A stretch of DNA of 20,763 nucleotides, from contig CBDUCN010000053.1 of assembly GCA_965365655.1 (NCBI GenBank), positions 1 to 20,763 on the forward strand. The letters are read 5' to 3'. This document shows, one piece after another, positions 1 through 5,887 of the stretch; within the stretch, counting starts at the first letter, position 1; each line of letters opens with the position of its first letter. Origin of the DNA: JBFHNV01 sp965365655 (GTDB lineage: Bacteria; Pseudomonadota; Gammaproteobacteria; HK1). Below the pieces are notes generated by a model. It was given only the letters and a program-made list of their open reading frames with translations. It did not search any database and was not told the DNA's origin. The position numbers and the translations under genes were made by a program.

Positions 1-139
1 CGCGCCCGACCAGCATGCCCGGCACGCGCAGGTCGGCGCCGAAGCGCGCGCGCCCCGTGACCTTGTCCACGCCGTCAGGGCGCAGCGGGCGAGTGCCCAC
101 GACGTCGAATACGCGCTTCGCCGGCCGCCCGCCGTTCAT
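1..139 (-). CDS. Xanthine dehydrogenase family, molybdopterin-binding (large) subunit, N-terminal fragment
   Basis: Only the first 46 codons are visible; the gene runs off the left edge. Reading the minus strand from the ATG at 139-137 gives a protein beginning MNGGRPAKRVFDVVGTRPLR and continuing with PDGVDKVTGRARFGADLRVP. The segment VVGTRPLRPDGVDKVTGRARFGAD is very characteristic of the N-terminus of CoxL/XdhB-type molybdenum hydroxylase large subunits (aldehyde oxidase / xanthine dehydrogenase / CO dehydrogenase superfamily), which bind the Mo-cytosine-dinucleotide cofactor and hydroxylate the substrate. A GAGG sequence lies a few bases upstream of the ATG and a purine-rich GGGAGGGGAGGG stretch a little further up. 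The substrate cannot be told from this piece. It is divergent from the dehydrogenase gene that starts at 235, with 95 bases between them. Confidence 0.85.
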   Translation of the reverse strand, partial: MNGGRPAKRVFDVVGTRPLRPDGVDKVTGRARFGADLRVPGMLVGR

Positions 140-221
140 CGCCTCACGTGCCCTCCCCTCCCTCGCTCCACTACCATTGCGCCAGTTGCCCGCCGCGAGG
201 GCAAGCGCCGCGGCAGCGGCG

Positions 222-227
222 AAGGAG
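222..227 (+). promoter_or_regulatory. Shine-Dalgarno site that fixes a GTG start at 235
   Basis: AAGGAG lies 7 bases before GTG 235. The reading frame is also open upstream to an ATG at 148, but the Rossmann fold begins directly after GTG 235 (MKVGFIGLGNVG). The extra 29 residues from 148 would be unlike the family. Confidence 0.75.
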
Positions 228-234
228 ACGCGAC

Positions 235-1194
235 GTGAAGGTGGGCTTCATCGGGCTCGGCAACGTGGGCGCGAAGCTCGCCGGCTCGCTGCTGCGCGGC
301 GGCGTCGCGCTCACCGTGCACGACCTCGACCGGGGCGCGGCGCAACCGCTGCTCGACGCCGGCGCCGCGTGGGCGGACTCGCCGGCGGCGATCGCGGCCG
401 GCGCCGACGCGGTGATCACCTGCCTGCCGTCGCCGGCCGCGTCCGCGGCGGTGCTCGAGGGCGCCGACGGCGCGCTCGCCGGCATGCGCGCCGGCACGGT
501 GTGGATGGAGATGTCCACCACCGACGAGGCGGAGGTGCGCCGCCTCGGCGCGAAGGTGCTCGCCGCCGGTGCCGAGGCGGCGGACTGCCCGGTCTCGGGC
601 GGCTGCCACCGTGCGGACACCGGCAACATCTCCATCTTCGCCGGCTGCGGGCGCGCCACCTTCGAGCGCGTGCTGCCGCTGCTGAGCGCGATGGGCCGGC
701 GCATCCTGCACACCGGCCCGCTCGGCTCGGCCTCGGTGCTCAAGGTCGTCACCAATTACCTGGCCACCGCGAACCTCGTCTCGTGCTGCGAGGCGCTGGT
801 CACGGCGAAGGCCGCCGGCATGGACCTCGGCGTCGCGTTCGAGGCGGTGCGCATCTCCTCGGGCAACTCCTTCGTGCACGAGACGGAGAGCCAGGTGATC
901 CTCAACGGCTCGCGCGACATCTCGTTCACGATGGACCTGGTGCGCAAGGACATCGGCCTGTTCCAGGCGCTCGCCGAGCGCGCCGGCGTCCCGCTGGAGC
1001 TGAACCCGCTGCTGATGGATATCTTCGCCGACGGCGAGGAGCGCTACGGCGCCCGCGAGTGGTCACCGAACATCATCCGCCGCCTCGAGGACGCGACCGG
1101 GCTCACGGTGCGCGCGCCGGGCTTCCCGGCGCGGATGGTCGACGACGAGCCGGAGGCCCCGGGCCACGAGGTGGTGCCGAAGGGGCGCGCGTAG
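235..1194 (+). CDS. NAD(P)-dependent 3-hydroxyisobutyrate dehydrogenase-family oxidoreductase
   Basis: 319 residues, the usual size for this beta-hydroxyacid dehydrogenase family, which oxidises small 3-hydroxy acids with NAD(P)+ in the cytoplasm. The N-terminal Rossmann motif GLGNVGAKLAG is at about residues 7-17. The substrate-binding motif DCPVSGG starts near residue 117 (DAPVSGG in most members). GSASVLKVVTNYL contains the expected catalytic lysine, K170, and the conserved Asn follows at the usual distance. The C-terminal half is the all-helical substrate/dimer domain. The start is GTG 235, chosen because of AAGGAG 7 bases upstream and the family N-terminus. The divergent molybdenum-hydroxylase gene may belong to the same catabolic locus, but the true substrate is unknown: 3-hydroxyisobutyrate, tartronate semialdehyde and other beta-hydroxyacids are all possible. 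Confident in family, not in substrate. Confidence 0.88.
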   Translation: MKVGFIGLGNVGAKLAGSLLRGGVALTVHDLDRGAAQPLLDAGAAWADSPAAIAAGADAVITCLPSPAASAAVLEGADGALAGMRAGTVWMEMSTTDEAEVRRLGAKVLAAGAEAADCPVSGGCHRADTGNISIFAGCGRATFERVLPLLSAMGRRILHTGPLGSASVLKVVTNYLATANLVSCCEALVTAKAAGMDLGVAFEAVRISSGNSFVHETESQVILNGSRDISFTMDLVRKDIGLFQALAERAGVPLELNPLLMDIFADGEERYGAREWSPNIIRRLEDATGLTVRAPGFPARMVDDEPEAPGHEVVPKGRA

Positions 1195-1296
1195 TCGCGG
1201 CGGGATGCGCGACGCACGCGCGCGGGCCGCAGCGCTCTCGCCGCGCACGCATGCGCGCGCCCGCGGCCACAGGCGCACGTACACACGAGGGTCAGG

Positions 1297-1722
1297 ATGT
1301 CGCGCGAGTATCCCGGGTATCCGATGGTCGGCGTCGGCGTGGTGGTCTGGCGCGGCGACGAGGTGCTGCTGATCAAGCGCGGCAAGCCGCCCCGGGCGGG
1401 CTCCTGGAGCCTGCCCGGTGGGCGCCAGAAGCTGGGCGAGACGACCCGCGACGCCGGTGTGCGCGAGGTGATGGAGGAGACCGGCGTCGAGGTGCGTATC
1501 GAAGGCCTCGTCGACGTCGTCGATTCGATCACCCGCGACGAGCACGGCCGGGTCCGCCTGCACTACACCCTCGTCGACTTCCGGGCGCGCTGGGTGTCCG
1601 GCGAGCCGTCGGCCGCGACGGACGCGGCCGACGCACGCTGGGTCCATGCCGACGACCTCGCGGCCTACGGACTCTGGCACGAGACGCTGCGCGTCATCCG
1701 CTGCTCGGCGCACCGGCGATGA
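1297..1722 (+). CDS. NUDIX hydrolase
   Basis: 141 residues, a single-domain NUDIX protein. The full NUDIX box (Gx5Ex7REuxEExGu) is present at residues 42-64: G42, E48, then REVMEETGV at 56-64 with the metal-binding glutamates E57, E60 and E61. The preceding strand region (VGVGVVVWRGDEVLLIKRGK, then SWSLPGG) is typical and resembles ADP-ribose pyrophosphatase / MutT-like housekeeping enzymes that cleave nucleoside diphosphates linked to another moiety. The substrate cannot be assigned. GAGGG at 1287-1291 is 5 bases before the ATG. It is separated by about 100 bases from the dehydrogenase gene upstream and may be co-transcribed with it. Confidence 0.9.
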   Translation: MSREYPGYPMVGVGVVVWRGDEVLLIKRGKPPRAGSWSLPGGRQKLGETTRDAGVREVMEETGVEVRIEGLVDVVDSITRDEHGRVRLHYTLVDFRARWVSGEPSAATDAADARWVHADDLAAYGLWHETLRVIRCSAHRR

Positions 1723-1817
1723 CGCGTGCCGGCCGCCCGCCTCGCCCCGATGCCGGGTGATCGCGCACGCCGTGCATGCCCGGCCGGACCTCGTGCGCCG
1801 CGTCGCGTGAGCCCGCG

Positions 1818-2477
1818 ATGAACGCCTGCCGGATTCTCGTCGTCGCGGCCATCCTGTGCCCGTTCTACCTGAACGACCTCGCGAACATCCACGTGCACGA
1901 CTGGCGCTGGTGGCTCGCGATCGACTACGTGGCCGTGAAGCTGCTGCCGCTGGCGGTGCTCGCATGGCTGTGGCGAAGCGGGCGTCTCGCACCGGCGGAC
2001 CTGGGCCTCGCACCGCAGCCGGCACTCTCCTTCGCGGTGACGATGCTCGGCCTGGCGCTGGCCGCCACGGTGATCGACCAGAACGCGTACCGCGTGCTCG
2101 CAGGCCTGCCCGGATACCCGCCGCTCGGCGCGATGCCGCCGATCCCGGTGCCGCTCGCGGAGTGGATCGACCTGACCGTGGGGCTCGCGCTGGTCGCGGC
2201 GGTGGAGGAGCTCGTGTTCCGTGCGTGGCTGTACCGGGCGCTGCGCCGCCGCACGGCGAACGTCGCGATCATCATCGCGGTGTCGGCGGCGGCGTTCGGC
2301 CTGATCCACTGGAGCGGCGGACTGCACGCGGTGCTGATCACTGCCGCGATCGGCGCGCTGTTCATGGGCGCGTACGTGCGCACCCGGCGCATCGCACCGA
2401 TCATCGGCGCGCACTTCGTCGTGAACTTCGTCGACTTCGCCGGCGTGGTGCCGGAAGCCTGGTTCCAGCTCGGCTGA
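1818..2477 (+). CDS. CPBP-family intramembrane glutamic protease (Rce1/CAAX-like)
   Basis: 219 residues from ATG 1818, with several hydrophobic segments (about residues 5-16, 35-52, 70-84, 120-133, 146-163, 170-186 and 195-210), so an inner-membrane protein. The CPBP/Abi (Rce1-type) active-site motifs are all present: EELVFR at 130-135 (E130-E131...R135), a histidine in FGLIHW at 164, and HFVVN at 199-203 (H199, N203). Members are membrane proteases involved in prenyl-protein processing, bacteriocin self-immunity or unknown roles. No bacteriocin gene is visible nearby. The frame is also open from an ATG at 1776, but that adds 14 non-family residues. No strong Shine-Dalgarno site precedes either start, so the start is uncertain. 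A strong hairpin directly follows the stop codon. Confidence 0.83.
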   Translation: MNACRILVVAAILCPFYLNDLANIHVHDWRWWLAIDYVAVKLLPLAVLAWLWRSGRLAPADLGLAPQPALSFAVTMLGLALAATVIDQNAYRVLAGLPGYPPLGAMPPIPVPLAEWIDLTVGLALVAAVEELVFRAWLYRALRRRTANVAIIIAVSAAAFGLIHWSGGLHAVLITAAIGALFMGAYVRTRRIAPIIGAHFVVNFVDFAGVVPEAWFQLG

Positions 2478-2505
2478 GCCGCTGCCCCGCGACGGGGGCA
2501 GCGGC
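2478..2505 (+). terminator. Hairpin immediately after the CPBP gene
   Basis: A perfect 11-bp stem (GCCGCTGCCCC at 2478-2488 and GGGGCAGCGGC at 2495-2505) with a 6-base loop starts at the base after the stop codon. No T-tract follows, so it may be a transcript-stabilising or Rho-assisted 3' end rather than a classical intrinsic terminator. Confidence 0.5.
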
Positions 2506-2511
2506 CGCGCA

Positions 2512-2530
2512 GTGTCGGAATTCTTTACAC
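2512..2530. promoter_or_regulatory. Imperfect dyad upstream of the sigma-54-like promoter, possible activator site
   Basis: GTGTCGGAATTCTTTACAC has GTGT/ACAC ends around a GAATTC core. Its centre is about 100 bases before the predicted transcription start near 2620, where enhancer-binding activators of sigma-54 promoters commonly bind. The symmetry is imperfect (the core is offset by half a base), and a single copy cannot prove a binding site. Confidence 0.3.
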
Positions 2531-2593
2531 CGCGGCGCACACGGGCCGGCGCCCGATCCTCCAACCGGCTGAACGGAAAAGGGTTGACGAATT

Positions 2594-2610
2594 CCGGCAC
2601 CGATCTTGCT
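2594..2610 (+). promoter_or_regulatory. Sigma-54 (RpoN) type -24/-12 promoter
   Basis: CCGGCACCGATCTTGCT matches the consensus TGGCACG-N4-TTGCW closely. The invariant GG (2596-2597) and GC (2608-2609) are separated by exactly 10 bases. Transcription would start near 2620, about 65 bases before the ATG of the PEP-CTERM gene at 2686. Sigma-54-dependent control of PEP-CTERM genes (PrsK/PrsR-type regulators) is known in exosortase-containing bacteria, which supports the reading. An overlapping TTGACG at 2584 has no convincing -10 partner. Confidence 0.72.
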
Positions 2611-2685
2611 TTGCGTTCCTGGTATCGATAGCCGTGGGGAAGCGCCGGGACCGGCGTGCCCATGCAGGAACAGGAGGACCATGAC

Positions 2686-3405
2686 ATGACCACTCCCGGA
2701 ACGCTGCGACGCCTCGGAATCTGCACGCTGACCGCGCTGACTCTCGCCCTGCCCGGCATCGCCGAGGCCGTGCGCGTGGAGGTGTCGCAGGAGTCCGCCG
2801 CCGGCGCCGGCGACTTCGACAGCAACGTGCTCGGATTCCTCGACCTGTTCGACGACTCCGGGCAGACCATCGCCCAGCACTACTCGTACAGCAACCCCGA
2901 CGCGGCCAGCTACAACGGCCCGTTCGCGACGATCGACGGCGTGACCCAGACCTTCTTCGTGCAGGCCTCCGACGGCGTGCACATGGTGGTGGTGCACGAC
3001 AACGCGAACGACACCACCGGCGGCAGCACGCGGATGACCGCGACTCTGGCCGGCGACACCGCCGCGTTCACGGTCGAGGACGATCCGAACGAAGGAACGA
3101 CGGTCAGCGGCGGCGGCACCGTGTTCGACACGGTCCATAACTGGGCGCCGTGCTGCACCGACGGCTATGCCATCGGCGCGCTGGACGGGCTCTGGACCAT
3201 GTTCCTGGAGTTCGACACGCAGCCCACAGGCATCCAGACCTGGGTCGCGACGGACGACACCGCGGCCGGCTCGGGCGACATCGCGCTGGTTCTCGACCCC
3301 GGGCGCAGCGCACGCTTCCGCCTGGTGCCTGAGCCGCTGACCACGGCGCTGGTCGGCATCGGTCTGCTGGCCGCCGGCTTCCGCGCGAGACGGCGCGCGA
3401 GCTGA
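2686..3405 (+). CDS. PEP-CTERM sorting domain protein (exported, exosortase substrate)
   Basis: 239 residues. The N-terminus is a signal peptide (LRRLGICTLTALTLALPGIAEA, about residues 8-28). The C-terminus is a PEP-CTERM signal: VPEP (PEP at about 215-217), a hydrophobic segment TTALVGIGLLAAGF, then RARRR. Such proteins are exported, cleaved at the PEP signal by exosortase (EpsH/XrtA-type) and linked to the surface or extracellular matrix. The middle region is Asp/Thr/Gly-rich, probably beta-rich, with a vicinal CC pair in WAPCCTDG; its fold is not recognised. The start is ATG 2686 because AGGAGGA (2672-2678) sits 7 bases upstream; the GTG at 2656 and ATG at 2662 lie before that site. No exosortase gene is in the window. 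The gene stands alone, with its own sigma-54-like promoter and a terminator. Confidence 0.87.
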   Translation: MTTPGTLRRLGICTLTALTLALPGIAEAVRVEVSQESAAGAGDFDSNVLGFLDLFDDSGQTIAQHYSYSNPDAASYNGPFATIDGVTQTFFVQASDGVHMVVVHDNANDTTGGSTRMTATLAGDTAAFTVEDDPNEGTTVSGGGTVFDTVHNWAPCCTDGYAIGALDGLWTMFLEFDTQPTGIQTWVATDDTAAGSGDIALVLDPGRSARFRLVPEPLTTALVGIGLLAAGFRARRRAS

Positions 3406-3434
3406 TCCGCTCACCGTCGCTCCGCCAACCTCAC

Positions 3435-3465
3435 GACGCCGCCCGCGAGGGCGGCGTCTTCGTTT
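3435..3465 (+). terminator. Intrinsic terminator of the PEP-CTERM gene
   Basis: A perfect 10-bp GC-rich stem (GACGCCGCCC 3435-3444, GGGCGGCGTC 3449-3458) with a GCGA tetraloop is followed by TTCGTTT. It lies 30 bases after the stop codon, between convergent genes. It may also limit minus-strand transcription coming from the DUF411 gene. Confidence 0.82.
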
Positions 3466-3499
3466 GCGCGCTACGAGAAGGTGGGGTCGTGCAGCCGCG

Positions 3500-3943
3500 T
3501 CAGCGGTTGTGCGACGCGTACCGCGACAGCGATCCGTCCTTGCCGAACGCGACCACGTCGTAGGGCTCGGGCGTACCGAACTCCATTCCCGGCGAGCCCG
3601 TCGGCATGCCCGGGACCGCGAGACCCGCGACCGCCGGGCGCTCGCGCAGCAGCCGCGCGATGTCCTCGGCGGGCACGTGGCCCTCGATCACGTAGCCGCC
3701 CACGAGCGCGGTGTGGCAGGAGCCGAGCTGCGGCGGCACGCCGTGCTCCATCTTCACCGGCGTCACGTTCGCGACGTCGTGCGAGACCACCTCGAAGCCC
3801 GCGTCGCGCATGTGGTCCACCCACAGCTTGCAGCATCCGCAGGTCGGGCTCTTGTACACGGTCACGGTCTGCGGGTCCGCGGCCAGCGCCGGCATCGCGG
3901 CGCTCGCGAGCAGCAGGGGCAGGGCATGTAGAAGTCGTCGCAT
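3500..3943 (-). CDS. DUF411 family exported metal-binding protein
   Basis: 147 residues with a clear signal peptide (MRRLLHALPLLLASAAMPALA, cleavage after about residue 21), so periplasmic or exported. The mature part matches DUF411: VTVYKSPTCGCC (C35, C37, C38), then a thioredoxin-like segment, GVPPQLGSCHTALVGGYVIE (C76, H77), HVPAEDIARLL, and a Met/Pro-rich GMPTGSPGMEFG. The CxCC plus CH set suggests binding of a soft metal such as copper; the family is often found with copper-resistance genes, but none is adjacent here. The ATG at 3943 has GAGGA 8 bases upstream and the signal peptide begins there; the frame is open further upstream but lacks family features. It is convergent with the PEP-CTERM gene and divergent from the SDR gene. 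Confidence 0.88.
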   Translation of the reverse strand: MRRLLHALPLLLASAAMPALAADPQTVTVYKSPTCGCCKLWVDHMRDAGFEVVSHDVANVTPVKMEHGVPPQLGSCHTALVGGYVIEGHVPAEDIARLLRERPAVAGLAVPGMPTGSPGMEFGTPEPYDVVAFGKDGSLSRYASHNR

Positions 3944-4069
3944 GGCGGGGTCCTCGAAGCGACGTGCAGGCGGCACGCCGGGTGTGCAAGATTGTCGAGC
4001 GACTTTACCGCCCGGACGAGCCACCCGCGTGACGCGGATCACTCCCCGGCCCGCGCCACCACAAGCATG

Positions 4070-4074
4070 AGGAG
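4070..4074 (+). promoter_or_regulatory. Shine-Dalgarno site that selects ATG 4081 over ATG 4075
   Basis: AGGAG abuts the first ATG (4075) with no spacer, which is too close for initiation. It is 6 bases from the second in-frame ATG at 4081, which is therefore the likely start. Confidence 0.7.
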
Positions 4075-4080
4075 ATGTTC

Positions 4081-4839
4081 ATGAACGGCACATCGAAGTC
4101 CGCCATCGTCACCGGCGCCGGCAGCGGCGTGGGCCGCGCCGTCGCCGTGACCCTCGCCAACGACGGCTACCGGGTCGCGCTCGCCGGGCGCCGCAAGGCC
4201 GCGCTCGAGGAGACGGCCGCGATGGCGAACGCGGATGCGGGCGAGCGGCTGTGCGTGCCGACCGACGTCGCCGACCCGGACGCGGTGGCCGCGCTGTTCG
4301 CAACGGTGGAGAACTCGTTCGGCCGTCTCGACCTGCTGTTCAACAACGCGGGCCAGAACGCGCCCGGCATCCCGCTCGAGGACCTCGAGGTCGCGCAGTG
4401 GCGCGCGGTGGTCGACGTCAACCTCACCGGCTCCTTCCTGTGCCTGCGCGAGGCGTTCAGGCTGATGAAGCGCCAGCAGCCGATGGGCGGTCGCATCATC
4501 AACAACGGCTCCATCTCCGCCCACGCACCGCGCCCGAACTCGGCGCCGTACACGTCGAGCAAGCACGCGATCACGGGCCTCACGAAGTCGGCCAGCCTCG
4601 ACGGGCGCAAGTACGACATCGCGGTGGGGCAGATCGACATCGGCAACGCGCGCACCGAGATGGCCTCGCGCATGGCCGACGGCGTGCCGCAGGCCAACGG
4701 CGAGGTCGCGGCGGAGCCGCTGATGGACGTGCAGCACGTCGCCGACTCGGTGCTCTACATGGCGAGCCTGCCGCCGGACGCCAACGTGCAGTTCATGACC
4801 GTGATGGCGACCAAGATGCCGTTCGTCGGGCGCGGCTGA
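4081..4839 (+). CDS. Short-chain dehydrogenase/reductase (SDR), classical type
   Basis: 252 residues, normal for a classical SDR. These cytoplasmic NAD(P)-dependent oxidoreductases reduce or oxidise carbonyl/hydroxyl groups. Visible motifs are the cofactor-binding TGAGSGVG at residues 11-18, an Arg-rich end of strand 2 (AGRRK, suggesting a preference for NADP), the NNAG motif at 88-91, the conserved Asn at 114 (VDVNLTG), the catalytic Ser in NNGSIS (S144), and YTSSK with Y157 and K161. All four tetrad residues are present, so it should be active. The substrate is unknown. It is divergent from the DUF411 gene, with a 137-base spacer in which no convincing promoter was recognised. Confidence 0.9.
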   Translation: MNGTSKSAIVTGAGSGVGRAVAVTLANDGYRVALAGRRKAALEETAAMANADAGERLCVPTDVADPDAVAALFATVENSFGRLDLLFNNAGQNAPGIPLEDLEVAQWRAVVDVNLTGSFLCLREAFRLMKRQQPMGGRIINNGSISAHAPRPNSAPYTSSKHAITGLTKSASLDGRKYDIAVGQIDIGNARTEMASRMADGVPQANGEVAAEPLMDVQHVADSVLYMASLPPDANVQFMTVMATKMPFVGRG

Positions 4840-4921
4840 GCCGGCGCCGGAACGGCGCCTGCGCAGCGCCGCGCGGGCCTGGCCGGCCGCCGCAGGCATC
4901 GCGGCGTGCCGCCCGCGGCCG

Positions 4922-5728
4922 ATGTCGCGGATTCCTGGCCAAAGGAATCGCGGAGCGCGGCCGCTATACGCGGTGAAGCCCCGCCGCCGCAGGCCGCCCC
5001 CCGTGGAGAACCGCCGCAACTACTACCGCCTGCTGCAGGTACAGCCGGACGCCGCGCCGGACGTGATCAAGGCGAGCTACCGCACCCTGATGCAGAAGCT
5101 TCGCTTCCACCCGGATCTCGGCGGCGACGAGGTGCGCGCGCGCCTGATCAACGAGGCATACGCGGTGTTGTCGGATCCGGAGCGCCGCGCGCGCTACGAC
5201 GCGCTGCGCCACGCGGAGCAGATGGGCGCGGGGGGCGCCGCGCGCTGCCGGCCGCGCGCGGTGGACCCGCGCGCCGCGCGCAGCGGCCGCGCCGCGCCGG
5301 TCTTCGAGTCGCTGCGCTGTCCGCTGTGCGGCACGGTGAACGACCGCCCGGTGGGGCTCGCCGGCGCGTGCCGCTGCCACGCGTGCGACAGCCCGCTGCG
5401 CCCGGTGGAGACCGACCCGCTCGCCGAGCCCGGCACCCGCTCGGTGCCGCGGCTCACACGCCGCATCCGCGTCGACTACCGCGCGGCCGAGGGGCCGGCC
5501 GCGGGCGACGGGTGGCTGGAGGACTTCTCGTCACAGGGCATGCGCATCATGACGCCGCGGCGCCTCGCGCCGGGTCTGCTGCTGCGCGTGGAGTGCGAGC
5601 TGCTGTGCGCGGTGGCGCGCGTGATGCGCGTGCGTCCGCACGGCGCCCGCGGCTACGCGGTGGGCCTGGCCTTCGTCACGGTCGAGTTCCAGCACCGGCA
5701 GGGGGGGCTGGTCACCGCGCGCGCCTGA
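4922..5728 (+). CDS. DnaJ-domain / zinc-ribbon / PilZ-domain fusion protein
   Basis: 268 residues with three recognisable parts. Residues about 33-94 are a J domain (NYYRLLQVQPDAAPDVIKAS ... FHPDLGG ... INEAYAVLSDPERRARYD) with the HPD motif at 63-65 that stimulates Hsp70 ATPase activity. Residues about 133-155 form a zinc ribbon (CPLC ... CRCHAC). Residues about 177-256 look like a PilZ domain, with the RxxxR motif (R177...R181) and DFSSQG (DxSxxG, 201-206) that bind cyclic di-GMP. The protein is predicted cytosolic, without membrane segments. It may couple c-di-GMP level to a DnaK-related client step; that is inference. The start is uncertain: ATG 4922 or in-frame GTG at 4973 or 5003, none with a good ribosome site. 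The basic, Pro-rich first 30 residues may not be translated. Confidence 0.82.
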   Translation: MSRIPGQRNRGARPLYAVKPRRRRPPPVENRRNYYRLLQVQPDAAPDVIKASYRTLMQKLRFHPDLGGDEVRARLINEAYAVLSDPERRARYDALRHAEQMGAGGAARCRPRAVDPRAARSGRAAPVFESLRCPLCGTVNDRPVGLAGACRCHACDSPLRPVETDPLAEPGTRSVPRLTRRIRVDYRAAEGPAAGDGWLEDFSSQGMRIMTPRRLAPGLLLRVECELLCAVARVMRVRPHGARGYAVGLAFVTVEFQHRQGGLVTARA

Positions 5729-5820
5729 GCGCCCGGCAGCTCCCCGAATGGATGCTCCGGGTCTCGCCGCAGCCGGGGCTTCGCTCGAGGGCTCGTTCCT
5801 GCTCCCCCACCTCGCCCCTT

Positions 5821-5837
5821 CCCCTCGTCACGAGGGG
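5821..5837. terminator. Hairpin between convergent genes
   Basis: CCCCTCG-TCA-CGAGGGG is a perfect 7-bp stem with a 3-base loop in the 159-base space between the PilZ-fusion gene and the 3' end of the large minus-strand operon. It could act as a two-way terminator, but there is no T-tract on either side. The rest of the spacer shows no gene. Confidence 0.4.
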
Positions 5838-5887
5838 ATGAGGAGGCCGGGCTCACACGCGCGTGAAGCGCGAATACGCGCGGCTGT

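Noticed and set aside
1723..1817. GCCGGG/CCCGGC inverted repeat before the CPBP gene as a terminator
   Set aside because: Short 6-bp arms with a loop of about 20 bases and no T-tract; expected by chance at this GC content.
2584..2612. Sigma-70 promoter (TTGACG with a -10 around 2607)
   Set aside because: The -35 hexamer is good but the 17-base-spaced -10 (TTGCTT) is poor, and the same bases form a much better -24/-12 element.
2818..3405. Defence or phage-related island
   Set aside because: No integrase, transposase, restriction, toxin or phage structural motif was seen anywhere in the window, and base composition looks uniform.
4843..4859. GGCGCC-GGAAC-GGCGCC hairpin after the SDR gene as a terminator
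   Set aside because: Only a 6-bp stem with self-complementary arms and no T-tract; too common in such GC-rich sequence to call.
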